From an uncultured Mycoplasmatota bacterium (GTDB lineage Bacteria; Bacillota_I; Bacilli_A; RF39; UBA660): 18,504 nt of DNA. Below are positions 1 through 7,559 of this stretch, one piece after another. Position 1 is the first letter of the stretch; every line of letters starts with the position of its first letter. Made by a program: the position numbers and the translations under genes. Below the pieces are notes generated by a model that saw nothing but the letters and a program-made list of their open reading frames with translations, was not told the origin of the DNA and made no database searches. The stretch is taken from positions 1-18,504 of the forward strand of contig URWD01000023.1 of assembly GCA_900551525.1 (NCBI GenBank), written 5' to 3'.

Positions 1-28
1 TTTCTTTCTTTGTAGCTTTTGTAGCCAT
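1..28 (-). CDS. 5' end of an unidentified protein, running off the window
   Basis: Only nine codons are visible, reading MATKATKKE on the minus strand from an ATG at 26-28. A GGGGGA ribosome binding site lies about 7 bases upstream (35-40), and a consensus promoter lies beyond it at 76-103. The lysine/alanine/threonine-rich start could belong to a nucleic-acid-binding or ribosomal protein, but nine residues do not identify it. The start is well supported by the ribosome binding site and promoter; the product is unknown. Confidence 0.6.
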
Positions 29-45
29 ACCAATTCCCCCTAAAC

Positions 46-67
46 TATTACAAAAATTTCTGTAATA
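46..67. promoter_or_regulatory. Inverted repeat over the transcription start, possible operator
   Basis: TATTACA (46-52) and TGTAATA (61-67) form perfect 7-bp arms around an 8-base spacer. They sit just downstream of the -10 at 76-81, where a bound repressor would block initiation. The shape suits a dimeric repressor site, but no regulator gene is nearby and the repeat is A+T rich, so chance or a weak RNA hairpin remains possible. Confidence 0.35.
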
Positions 68-75
68 ATAACTTT

Positions 76-103
76 ATTCTATCATAAATTCGACAAAAGT
101 CAA
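76..103 (-). promoter_or_regulatory. Promoter of the gene leaving the left edge
   Basis: The -35 is TTGACT (98-103), the spacer is 16 bases and the -10 is TAGAAT (76-81), preceded by an extended -10 TG. The -35 begins directly after the U-tract of the upstream operon's terminator. Expected transcription start is near 69, giving a leader of about 40 nt. Confidence 0.75.
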
Positions 104-104
104 C

Positions 105-129
105 AAAAAAAGACAACCTATTTGTTGTC
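105..129 (-). terminator. Terminator of the AAA+/DUF2357-like operon
   Basis: On the minus strand GACAAC (124-129) pairs with GTTGTC (112-117), followed by a run of seven T. The left arm encodes the last codons of the upstream gene and the TAG stop lies in the loop. Confidence 0.8.
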
Positions 130-1377
130 CTTTATTAGTTCTATTAAAAGTCTACCTTTAAATACCTTTCCTTGATCTATATTTTGTTCTTCACCAGTAC
201 CATGTAATGTAAATGATGCTGTGTATTCTTGTTTGCTTTGTGGGCTAATTTTTATTCTTGATGCTTCTAGACCATTTTGTTTTGGTGCTGTTTTCCAGTT
301 AACTTTATAACCATTATTTGTGCTAGTTATCATAGTCCAGAAATTATCTGTTTCAAATGTATTTTCAACTTCTGTCCAGTAAATGTTATAATATAAATCT
401 TCATTTGTTTTATTTTCTATAGTAAATTTAACGTCTGGTATTTTTGTTGTAACACCTTCATCAGTTTGATCATCTGGATAAATGTCTGTTAAAACAATAT
501 TATTTCCTGATTCAAAATTAACTATTAAAGCTGCTGTATCTAAGGTTACATCACCATTCCCTGTAGTTATTTGACCACCTTTTTTGTCAATAACATAAGT
601 ACAATTTTTATCGCATTTACCATCGCCATCTTCATCAATATTGATATCTGGAACTCCATCACCATTAGTATCAATGTTTAAATCTGGATTACCATCACCA
701 TCACTATCAATATTTAAATCAGCTTTTCCATCACCATCAATGTCAATGTTTGTATCTGGCCAACCATCATCATTTGTATCACAGTTAAGAAGACATTTTC
801 CATTTTCATCTGTTTGATTCATTTTATTGGAAATTGTTCCATCTTCAAGAATTACATTAAATGTTGGTTTTCTATTTCCTCGATAATCAATATTTGATTC
901 TGGTTTTTTCCCCATTTTATTTTTTGTACAGTTTACTTCACATATTCCATCATCATTTAAGTCAAGATTTAAATCTGGAACTCCATCACCATTTAAATCA
1001 ATATTCATCCATGATTTACCAATGAGTTGAACACCACTAAAGGTAGCAAATCCAGCAATAAACAAAAAGCCAAGTAAGAAAAGAATTAATAAAGCTTTAT
1101 TACTTTTCTTAAATGAGAATATTAATTTATTTCCATCTTTTTGAACGCATAAACTATGAGGTAAAAATGTTTCATTATCTTTATTATCAAAAGCTACATT
1201 AAGTACTTTATCAATATGTTTTTTAGTAACTTCTACATTTTCTTCATATACTTTATTTAAGGTTTCTTCAATTAATTTATCTTGTTCTCCACTTTTTAAA
1301 AGCATGAACTCTTTAATATTAATTGTTTCCTTATTTCTTTGAAACTCCTTCTTATTCTTTTCATTTACTTTATTCAT
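118..1377 (-). CDS. Single-pass membrane protein with extracellular calcium-binding (thrombospondin type 3-like) repeats
   Basis: This 419-aa protein has a charged cytoplasmic N-terminus (residues 1-93) and one hydrophobic segment (about 94-118, LLILFLLGFLFIAGF). The external part carries repeated acidic loops of the DxDGDGxPDxN type at about 126-150 and 188-260, as in thrombospondin type 3 or dockerin-like calcium sites. Three of the loops end in short-spaced cysteine pairs (ICEVNC, KCLLNC, KCDKNC). Residues about 280-415 look like a beta-rich domain. There is no cleavable signal peptide and no LPXTG motif. It is the last gene of the four-gene operon, 14 bases after the DUF2357-like gene, with a GAGGTGG ribosome binding site. 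The repeats predict calcium binding. Its role, possibly as the external sensor or scaffold of the AAA+ complex, is inference. Confidence 0.85.
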   Translation of the reverse strand: MNKVNEKNKKEFQRNKETINIKEFMLLKSGEQDKLIEETLNKVYEENVEVTKKHIDKVLNVAFDNKDNETFLPHSLCVQKDGNKLIFSFKKSNKALLILFLLGFLFIAGFATFSGVQLIGKSWMNIDLNGDGVPDLNLDLNDDGICEVNCTKNKMGKKPESNIDYRGNRKPTFNVILEDGTISNKMNQTDENGKCLLNCDTNDDGWPDTNIDIDGDGKADLNIDSDGDGNPDLNIDTNGDGVPDINIDEDGDGKCDKNCTYVIDKKGGQITTGNGDVTLDTAALIVNFESGNNIVLTDIYPDDQTDEGVTTKIPDVKFTIENKTNEDLYYNIYWTEVENTFETDNFWTMITSTNNGYKVNWKTAPKQNGLEASRIKISPQSKQEYTASFTLHGTGEEQNIDQGKVFKGRLLIELIKDNK

Positions 1378-1391
1378 TTTGCCACCTCAAT

Positions 1392-2477
1392 TTATTTTAT
1401 TATAGTAACCATTTTTTTCTTTTTCTTATCAACATCATCAAGAAAAGCTTCTATACATTTCTTAATACCGGATGTTGCTTTTTCTTTTCTTTTATTTGCT
1501 TCTTTAAATTCTTTTTCCATTAATTTCTTAAATTCTTTTTCTGTTATATCTCCAGAAAAAACGAAATCATTTACAAGTTTACTTACAATTGCGGAATTGT
1601 ATCCATTACTTTCTTCTTTAGAAGTATCTAAAGCATCTGAATTAATGAAGAATGCTAGGTCATATAAAGTTTTAACATCATTACTTTTACTAACTTCATT
1701 TCTTTTTTCTATACTTGTAACAGGTTTAATATTATTTTTTTCTAGATATTCCCAAAGTTCTAGTGCTTTAATAAAGTTTTGTTCCTTTAGAATAACATTG
1801 GTTTTTCTAATTGGACTTCTTACTGGACTAGATTCTTTTAAACTTTTTATAAATGTTGAACTTCTAAATGCTGAAACTATATCTCTGATATGTTCAATTC
1901 TCTCATCTAGACTATGTCCATCTTTAGATGCATCAACATCAGTTTCCTTTTTACTAGTAAGTTGTAGATTTACTTCTACAACTTCATCTTTTTTCTTCAT
2001 TATACCTTTATAAGTAACTTCACTATCTACTTTTGCATAACTCTTTTGGTCAGATTCTTCTAACTTATTAGTTACGAATGTATATAGATTGTCTACTAAT
2101 GATTTAATAAATCTGTTTTCATATAAGTCTACTGTTTCTTCTCTATAAACATTAAGTAGTTTAAGAGGTATAACTGTTCCGTCTTCTTGTACTTCTTGAA
2201 TCATACTTGTGTGTTGTGCTAAATGTCTAATTGACTCTTCAGTTACAACTTTTGCTTTTTCAATTGGTACAATGTTTTCTTCTTGAACTATAAATCTTCT
2301 GGGATTTCTTATTATATTATCTAGATAAGGGATACATTCTTCAACCATATCTATCCAAGATGTATCACTTACCTTCGCATCAATATTTTTTTTAATTAAT
2401 ATATCAGATGATGTAGCTCCCACAAAAGAACTAGCTTTATCTTTATTTAAATTATTTATGTAATCTACGATATTCAT
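1392..2477 (-). CDS. DUF2357-like protein, partner of the McrB-like ATPase
   Basis: This 361-aa protein is soluble, with no signal peptide or membrane segment. Two stretches resemble the DUF2357 family that accompanies McrB-type ATPases: LYENRFIKSLVDNLYTFV (about 118-135) and KTNVILKEQNFIKALELWEYL (about 225-245), which recalls the TNxL...YxxxxxLW pattern. No PD-(D/E)xK nuclease motif, as would be expected of a DUF2357/DUF524 nuclease fusion, is visible. The C-terminus (about 310-360) is lysine rich and helical. The gene starts 8 bases after the ATPase gene, and the ATPase stop codon TAG is the first part of this gene's AGGTGA ribosome binding site, so the two are probably translationally coupled. 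The family assignment comes from remembered motifs, not a search. Confidence 0.8.
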   Translation of the reverse strand: MNIVDYINNLNKDKASSFVGATSSDILIKKNIDAKVSDTSWIDMVEECIPYLDNIIRNPRRFIVQEENIVPIEKAKVVTEESIRHLAQHTSMIQEVQEDGTVIPLKLLNVYREETVDLYENRFIKSLVDNLYTFVTNKLEESDQKSYAKVDSEVTYKGIMKKKDEVVEVNLQLTSKKETDVDASKDGHSLDERIEHIRDIVSAFRSSTFIKSLKESSPVRSPIRKTNVILKEQNFIKALELWEYLEKNNIKPVTSIEKRNEVSKSNDVKTLYDLAFFINSDALDTSKEESNGYNSAIVSKLVNDFVFSGDITEKEFKKLMEKEFKEANKRKEKATSGIKKCIEAFLDDVDKKKKKMVTIIK

Positions 2478-2485
2478 AGTATCAC

Positions 2486-3991
2486 CTAAATTGTTTTCTT
2501 AAGACGTAATAAATATGCTTTACATTCTGGAGTCTTTCCTGCTCCAAATAATTTTTCTAAATAATTTACAAGTCCATCTATTTCATCTTTAATATATGCT
2601 AGATTTAATTGTTCAAATTTTCTTAAAATTTTGTGAGCTATTAGATAATCTATACCAGCTACTTCATCTCCACCACAAGCAACATATGCTGGAACAAATT
2701 CTTTTAATTGTTTAACAATTCTGTTACCGAAAGCTAGTCTAAAGTGATCAATTACATATCTATCAAGTTGAGCAACCTTTTCTAAGTTTTCTTCACTTAC
2801 TCGATGTTCATTACTTGATTTTTCAAATAAACTATCTAAATATTTATAACTTGTCTTAATTCTATCTGTATCAGGAGCTTCAAATACTTCACATTTGTCA
2901 TCAATAGCTATTGGCATTGCTCTATCATAAACTTTATCAGTTATCATAAATGTTGAGTCATCGTTATTGATTGTACCAATATACCACATGTTTTCTGGAA
3001 TTTTTAATTTTCCATTATCTAGTTTCTTAGGGTCCCCAGGCCATACGTTTGGAACAAGTTCTACAACCCAGTCTTTTTTATTTGGAAGTTCCAAAATAGA
3101 TAACATTTCTGCAAAATAGTATTCTACACGAGAAATGTTCATTTCATCTAAAAGTGTTATATAAACTTCATCGTTATATTGTGCTTCATACATTTTTTCT
3201 AGTATTGCTGTTTCATTAAATTTCTTTGTAAATTCGTTGAAATAACCAAATATTTCTGTTGAATCTCTCCATGAAGGTTGAACTGATGCTACAGTTGTTT
3301 CATTGTCAATAAATGATCCAAATGCATATGCTAGTGAGGTTTTACCTGTACCAGATATACCTTCAAGTATAATTAACTTATTTGATGCAAATGATGCAAT
3401 AAATAATCTAATTAAATTAATATCATAGTATAAATGTAATTTAGATGCTGAATAATTTCTAAACATGTTACAGAACTCTTCAAGAGTAAAAGTATTATTT
3501 ATTACTTCTGGAACTATGTTTTCATATTTTTTATCTACATTGCTAAGTTTAAAGAATCTGCTTTCACCTTCTTTTAATTCATTTTTAGGCGTTCCATCTT
3601 CATTATATTCAATTTCACCATTTTCATTAGTAAGTTCACTGAATTTAGCATTTTGTCTTTTTAACTTAAATATTTCGTTATTAAGTGAATCTATTTCATC
3701 AATTAACATGTCTTCTTTTTTAACATTTCTTCTGTATCTTATATATACTTTAATTGATCTATATATTAGGAATATAATTAATCCAAATATAGCTAGTAAG
3801 AAAATAATTGAAAAAATCATTATTACTAGACCTACTCCGGTTAAATCTTTCTTATAATCACTTATAACTGTGATATAGTTCATAATGTTAAACATTTGAA
3901 ATAACCCTTGACCTAACCCTTTAAATATACTTACAAAACCTTCAAAAAGAGGTTCCATAAACTTTGTAAAAAATTCTCCATACACACTCAT
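2486..3991 (-). CDS. Membrane-anchored McrB-like AAA+ ATPase
   Basis: This 501-aa protein has an amphipathic N-terminus (1-50), one transmembrane helix (about 53-77), a basic stretch and short coiled coil (about 80-120), then an AAA+ core. Walker A is GISGTGKTS (211-219) and Walker B is ITLLDEMN (278-285); the DEMN ending is typical of McrB/MoxR-type ATPases. Sensor 1 is IGTINND (338-344), and R357 in VYDRAMP is placed like an arginine finger. All ATPase residues look intact. Unlike classical McrB it has no N-terminal DNA-binding domain and is tethered to the membrane, and no McrC nuclease is encoded nearby. The AAGGAGG ribosome binding site is formed by the last codons (NKEE) of the preceding gene, whose stop is 2 bases before this ATG. 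The ATPase assignment is firm; the substrate is unknown. Confidence 0.9.
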   Translation of the reverse strand: MSVYGEFFTKFMEPLFEGFVSIFKGLGQGLFQMFNIMNYITVISDYKKDLTGVGLVIMIFSIIFLLAIFGLIIFLIYRSIKVYIRYRRNVKKEDMLIDEIDSLNNEIFKLKRQNAKFSELTNENGEIEYNEDGTPKNELKEGESRFFKLSNVDKKYENIVPEVINNTFTLEEFCNMFRNYSASKLHLYYDINLIRLFIASFASNKLIILEGISGTGKTSLAYAFGSFIDNETTVASVQPSWRDSTEIFGYFNEFTKKFNETAILEKMYEAQYNDEVYITLLDEMNISRVEYYFAEMLSILELPNKKDWVVELVPNVWPGDPKKLDNGKLKIPENMWYIGTINNDDSTFMITDKVYDRAMPIAIDDKCEVFEAPDTDRIKTSYKYLDSLFEKSSNEHRVSEENLEKVAQLDRYVIDHFRLAFGNRIVKQLKEFVPAYVACGGDEVAGIDYLIAHKILRKFEQLNLAYIKDEIDGLVNYLEKLFGAGKTPECKAYLLRLKKTI

Positions 3992-3993
3992 CT

Positions 3994-5073
3994 TTATTCC
4001 TCCTTATTCTTTACAACTAGTTTTACGTTCATTTTTTCAAAACTCATTTGATTATTTGCATTATTTTTAACAAATTCTTTTGATACTAAAAGCTGCATAT
4101 CATTTACTAAACTTGTTGGTTCTATTTCTTCATCTATGTCCATTTCATAAATAAAATTCATACCTATTTCTTTATAATCATTTATAATATTTTGATACTC
4201 TATTTCTTTATCATAAGGAACTAGTATTTTTATAAATTCTTTCAAATATTCATTATCAAAGAACTTAACTAGACTAGCTTTTTTCATATCTTTGTTTATT
4301 CTAATTAGGTATTTATCCATTTCCATGTTGCTGATTAATTCTTTAAGTAAATGTACTTCTAGTAAATCATAAGATATTTCCCTAATTTTAGCATCATATT
4401 TTTTTAAAACGCCCTTAGTTAAAGTTTCATCAAATTCTTTTAATCCTGGTACTTCATAACTAAATAGCACTTCGTAATAAACTGGATTATTACTTATCAT
4501 TTTATATTCATTTCTAAAATCATCACTATCTAAATACTCTAGTATCTTTTTATCTTCACTTGCATTTTTCTTTACTTCATCGAATAAATCATTTATAAAA
4601 TATTTGTTATCCTTTACTTCAAGTATTTTTGTTTTTCTTAAATAACTAAGTAAATATTTAAATTTGTTTTTAGTGTCTTGAATATCTCCATCTACTACAT
4701 TACTTGCAAAATCTACATAACAAGCTGTACATATAATAACTGATAATAGGAAAGTTTCATTTTTCCAACTTCTTAACATTTCCATCTTATCATGTAGTCT
4801 ACAATACTCAATTATTGATTTTAAAACAAAGTTTATATTATCATTTGAATATTCAATTGGATTTTCTTTATGAATGTTGTTTTGAAAATAATACTTTTCA
4901 GAATATATTTCAATTATTTCTTTAGCAAAAGCACTAAATTCTTTCTTGTTTTGCCACATTTTATTATTTTCAATACTAATTAATGACTCTAGTATCTTCG
5001 CATAAGAAAGCAAATCCTTTTCTTTCTTTGTTATATATTTATTTATAACACTTAAGCTCACAATCAGCCTCAC
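3994..5073 (-). CDS. Unknown soluble protein, first gene of the AAA+/DUF2357-like operon
   Basis: This 359-aa protein is highly charged and largely helical, with no signal peptide, membrane helix or motif I recognise. The annotated start is GTG at 5071-5073. An in-frame GTG at 5059-5061 has a better ribosome binding site (GGTGAGG, 6 bases upstream) and may be the true start, which would shorten the protein by four residues. Transcription is expected to begin about 13 bases upstream of the first GTG, from the promoter at 5093-5121. The gene overlaps its successor's ribosome binding site, so it is coupled to the ATPase gene and its product probably acts with it as adaptor or regulatory subunit. 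That role rests only on operon position. Confidence 0.75.
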   Translation of the reverse strand: MRLIVSLSVINKYITKKEKDLLSYAKILESLISIENNKMWQNKKEFSAFAKEIIEIYSEKYYFQNNIHKENPIEYSNDNINFVLKSIIEYCRLHDKMEMLRSWKNETFLLSVIICTACYVDFASNVVDGDIQDTKNKFKYLLSYLRKTKILEVKDNKYFINDLFDEVKKNASEDKKILEYLDSDDFRNEYKMISNNPVYYEVLFSYEVPGLKEFDETLTKGVLKKYDAKIREISYDLLEVHLLKELISNMEMDKYLIRINKDMKKASLVKFFDNEYLKEFIKILVPYDKEIEYQNIINDYKEIGMNFIYEMDIDEEIEPTSLVNDMQLLVSKEFVKNNANNQMSFEKMNVKLVVKNKEE

Positions 5074-5092
5074 CTAACCTTATTCTTTATAA

Positions 5093-5121
5093 ATTATATC
5101 AAATAAAAAAAAACATTGCAA
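5093..5121 (-). promoter_or_regulatory. Promoter of the AAA+/DUF2357-like operon
   Basis: TTGCAA (5116-5121), a 17-base spacer and TATAAT (5093-5098), preceded by the extended -10 TGA. The spacer holds a run of nine T. Expected start is near 5086. Confidence 0.85.
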
Positions 5122-5140
5122 TATTACTTTAATAATTTGT

Positions 5141-5163
5141 AAAAAAAGATCTGTAATATCTTT
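5141..5163 (-). terminator. Weak terminator after the DUF1016-type gene
   Basis: On the minus strand AAAGAT (5158-5163) pairs with ATCTTT (5145-5150) across a 7-base loop, followed by more T (5141-5144). The stem is short and A+T rich, so strength is uncertain. Confidence 0.5.
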
Positions 5164-5197
5164 AATTATAGCTGGTAATGCATAATTATATTAATAA

Positions 5198-5491
5198 TCA
5201 GTATTCTCTTATCTTTATCCTTTCATCACTACGATATTCCATAATAAATTTATTATCTTTCTTACACAAAATTATACCTATTGTTTTATCTTGAGCCTGC
5301 TTTCTTAGATTCTTATCGATATAATTCATATACGCTTCTATTTGACCTATGTGTTCTTTTTTTAGTTCAGTTACCTTTAGTTCTACAACTACATAACAAT
5401 TGAACTCAATGTTATATAAAAGCAAATCAATGTAATTATAGTTATTACCAACCTTAATTTTGTATTCATTTTCTTCCAAATGTAAATCCAT
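5198..5491 (-). pseudogene. C-terminal half of a frameshifted DUF1016/YhcG-type PDDEXK nuclease
   Basis: This 97-codon open frame encodes the catalytic end of a DUF1016 (YhcG-like) protein. YIDLLLYN supplies the catalytic Asp region and YVVVELK the E-x-K, followed by HIGQIEAYMNYI and GIILCKKDN, all characteristic of the family. Its first residues come from translating the wrong frame over the junction; homologous sequence resumes at about NEYKIKVG. It overlaps the upstream half by 26 bases in another frame. No ribosome binding site precedes its ATG, so separate translation is doubtful. The C-terminus ends at REY, a few residues before the usual end. Taken alone it holds the complete core nuclease motif. 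Recoding by programmed frameshifting is possible but no clear slippery site is present. Confidence 0.8.
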
Positions 5492-6080
5492 TACCTAATT
5501 CATCTAAAAATGCTGGTATATCTTCAAGAATAAGTTTCTGCAATACTTTTTCTGACACTATTTCATAATTGGACTTATTACTAATTATTATTGGATTTTT
5601 TATTGCATCTTGAACTTCTAGTTTTTCCTTCTTAATTAATTTTAATTTTGTTTGTTCATCTAATCTTTCATATTCTTTATTTTTAATACGTTTACGAAGT
5701 TGTCTAACAGATAAATTGTTATTCTCACATACCTTTATATAATAGTTAATTATGTTTTTGTTACTAATAGATAATAATTCATCAAAATGACTCCATGTTA
5801 ATTTTGCCGACATTGTCGGCAAAATCTCTAAATCACAATAATTATAAAATTTTAACATTTTATATAAAAGCCTTGTACTATATTTTTTCTTTAAATCATT
5901 ACTCAACTTTTCTGAATATTCTTTAATAATCCCTTCGCCATAATGTTTACCAGCTTCACTTAAAAGTTTACCTACATTATAATAGGTTGTTAAGTCACTC
6001 TTGTTTTTTGAATAATCCTTTACCCTTTTAGTTATTTCATTATTCAGTATTTCTGTTTTTATCTCATTATAATAATTCAT
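5466..6080 (-). pseudogene. N-terminal half of a frameshifted DUF1016/YhcG-type nuclease
   Basis: This 204-codon frame encodes the DUF1016 N-terminal region: TTYYNVGKLLSEAGKHYGEG, WSHFDELLSI, NLSVRQLRKRIKNKEYERL and EKVLQKLILEDIPAFLDELG. It then reads GNGFTFGRK and stops, exactly where the family continues into GxEYKIK and the PDDEXK domain. Deleting one base near GGAAGAAAA (about 5469-5477) restores FGENEYKI in frame with the downstream half, so this is a one-base insertion. YhcG-type proteins occur with restriction systems and mobile DNA, and no partner remains here. Ribosome binding site GGGAG lies 8 bases before the ATG. A perfect 25-bp palindrome lies within the coding sequence at 5801-5825. 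The truncated product has no catalytic domain. Confidence 0.85.
5801..5825. repeat. Perfect 25-bp palindrome inside the DUF1016 coding sequence
   Basis: ATTTTGCCGACA (5801-5812) and TGTCGGCAAAAT (5814-5825) are perfect 12-bp arms around one central base. The core GCCGACA is markedly more G+C rich than its surroundings. On the minus strand it encodes PTMSAKL within the family's LS-WSH region. Neither strand has a T-run after it, so it is not a terminator. Confidence 0.9.
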
Positions 6081-6109
6081 ATTTTTACTCCCTTCGCTCT
6101 TTTTACCAA

Positions 6110-6138
6110 ATACTAATATTTCATTTGGATAAAAACAA
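6110..6138 (-). promoter_or_regulatory. Possible promoter of the DUF1016-type gene
   Basis: TTGTTT (6133-6138), a 17-base spacer and TAGTAT (6110-6115). Matches are moderate. It is the best pair between the der terminator and the ATG at 6080. Confidence 0.4.
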
Positions 6139-6211
6139 GTTCTATCTTAACATATTTATTTTAAATTAAATGTCGAATTGTGTCGAAGGTCTCAATTTTT
6201 TTAAATTTTAG

Positions 6212-6241
6212 AAAAAAAAGATAGAAAACTTAATTTCTATC
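6212..6241 (-). terminator. Terminator of the engB-pilin-der operon
   Basis: On the minus strand GATAGAAA (6234-6241) pairs perfectly with TTTCTATC (6220-6227) around a 6-base loop, followed by eight T (6212-6219). It begins 3 bases after the der stop codon. Confidence 0.9.
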
Positions 6242-6243
6242 AA

Positions 6244-7548
6244 TTACTTTTCGCTTTTATTTTTAAATTGTAGCATTATTGGAGTTCCATCAAAGTCTAT
6301 ATTATTTCTGATTTGATTTTCTAAATATCTTTCATAACTAAAATGAACTAATCCTTTATTATTTACAGAAAATGTAAATTTTGGTGGACACGTTCCCGTT
6401 TGACTTACAAAATATATTTTAAGTCTTTTGCCTTTATATGATGGAGGTTCATGCATGCTTACTGCTTCCATTATAATGTTATTTAAAAGAGATGTTTTTA
6501 CTTCTTTTCTGTTATTATTGTAAGCATTTATTACCTCAGGCATAAGTCCTGATAATCTTTTTTTAGTCTTAGCGCTTAAAAATACTGTGTGAGCATAAGG
6601 TATAAATTGAAACTCATTTTTTATATCTTCTTTCCATTTTCTTATATCACTATCTGGATTATTTATTGTATCCCACTTATTTACACATATAACTATGCCT
6701 TTACCAGCATCTAAAGCATAAGATGCAATATGTTTATCATGCTCAATAATACCAGTTGATGCATCAATTACTAAAACACATACATCACTTCTATCAATTG
6801 CTTTAAGGCTTCTAATTAAACTATATTTTTCAACACTTTCATAAATTTTACCTTTTTTACGCATTCCAGCAGTATCAATTACAGTTATGTCCTCATGATT
6901 GTATTTAAATTTAGTATCAACTGCATCTCTAGTTGTACCTGCCACATCACTTACAATAGCTCTTTCTTCATTTAATATGGCATTAATTAAACTACTTTTT
7001 CCTACATTTGGTCTACCTATTATACAAAATTTAAGGGAAGTATCTTCCTCTTTCACTTCTTCAGGTAAATCACTAGTTATAGTGTTAAGAAGTCCATCAA
7101 AACCTATATTATGAGATGCACTAACTGCCACTAAGTCACTAAAGCCAAGCTCATAATAATTATATAAATTTTCTTTTTTCTTATCGTTATCTATTTTATT
7201 TACAACTACGATTACTTTTTTACTACTTTTATGAAGTATTTCTGCCACTTTTTTATCTGATGCATCTGGGTCATCATTACCATCAACAACAAATAAAACT
7301 AAATCTGCTTCATCTATTGCAAGTGTTGCTTGAACTAAAATATCTTTAGCAAAGTCATCTTCACCAAGTGATATACCACCTGTATCAATTAAATAAAAAC
7401 TTTTATCATTGTGATTAACTCTACCATAAATTCTATCTCTTGTAACCCCCGGAGTATCCATAATAATAGATTTATTTTCTTTAATTAATCTATTAAATAT
7501 GCTACTTTTTCCTACATTAGGTTTACCAACTAAACATACTGTTTGCAT
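6244..7548 (-). CDS. der: Ribosome biogenesis GTPase Der (EngA)
   Basis: Der acts in the cytoplasm in late assembly of the 50S ribosomal subunit. The 434-aa length is normal. Two tandem G domains are intact. The first has GKPNVGKS (8-15), DTGG (55-58) and NKID (117-120). The second has GRPNVGKS (178-185), DTAG (225-228) and NKWD (290-293). The C-terminal KH-like domain (about 350-434) contains the expected PPKFTFSVN and the SYERYLENQIRN segment ending in GTPI. It is the last gene of the operon after engB and the prepilin-like gene. Its ribosome binding site TAGGAGG contains the TAG stop of the prepilin gene, implying translational coupling. The assignment is secure. Confidence 0.98.
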   Translation of the reverse strand: MQTVCLVGKPNVGKSSIFNRLIKENKSIIMDTPGVTRDRIYGRVNHNDKSFYLIDTGGISLGEDDFAKDILVQATLAIDEADLVLFVVDGNDDPDASDKKVAEILHKSSKKVIVVVNKIDNDKKKENLYNYYELGFSDLVAVSASHNIGFDGLLNTITSDLPEEVKEEDTSLKFCIIGRPNVGKSSLINAILNEERAIVSDVAGTTRDAVDTKFKYNHEDITVIDTAGMRKKGKIYESVEKYSLIRSLKAIDRSDVCVLVIDASTGIIEHDKHIASYALDAGKGIVICVNKWDTINNPDSDIRKWKEDIKNEFQFIPYAHTVFLSAKTKKRLSGLMPEVINAYNNNRKEVKTSLLNNIIMEAVSMHEPPSYKGKRLKIYFVSQTGTCPPKFTFSVNNKGLVHFSYERYLENQIRNNIDFDGTPIMLQFKNKSEK

Positions 7549-7559
7549 ATTAAAACCTC

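Noticed and set aside
1339..2013. Long plus-strand open frame of 224 codons
   Set aside because: It is antisense to the DUF2357-like gene, rich in Phe, Ser and Leu as expected from reversed Lys/Glu-rich coding sequence, and has no ribosome binding site.
118..5073. Classical McrBC restriction system
   Set aside because: The ATPase has no DNA-binding domain, is membrane anchored, and no McrC or nuclease motif is visible in the neighbours.
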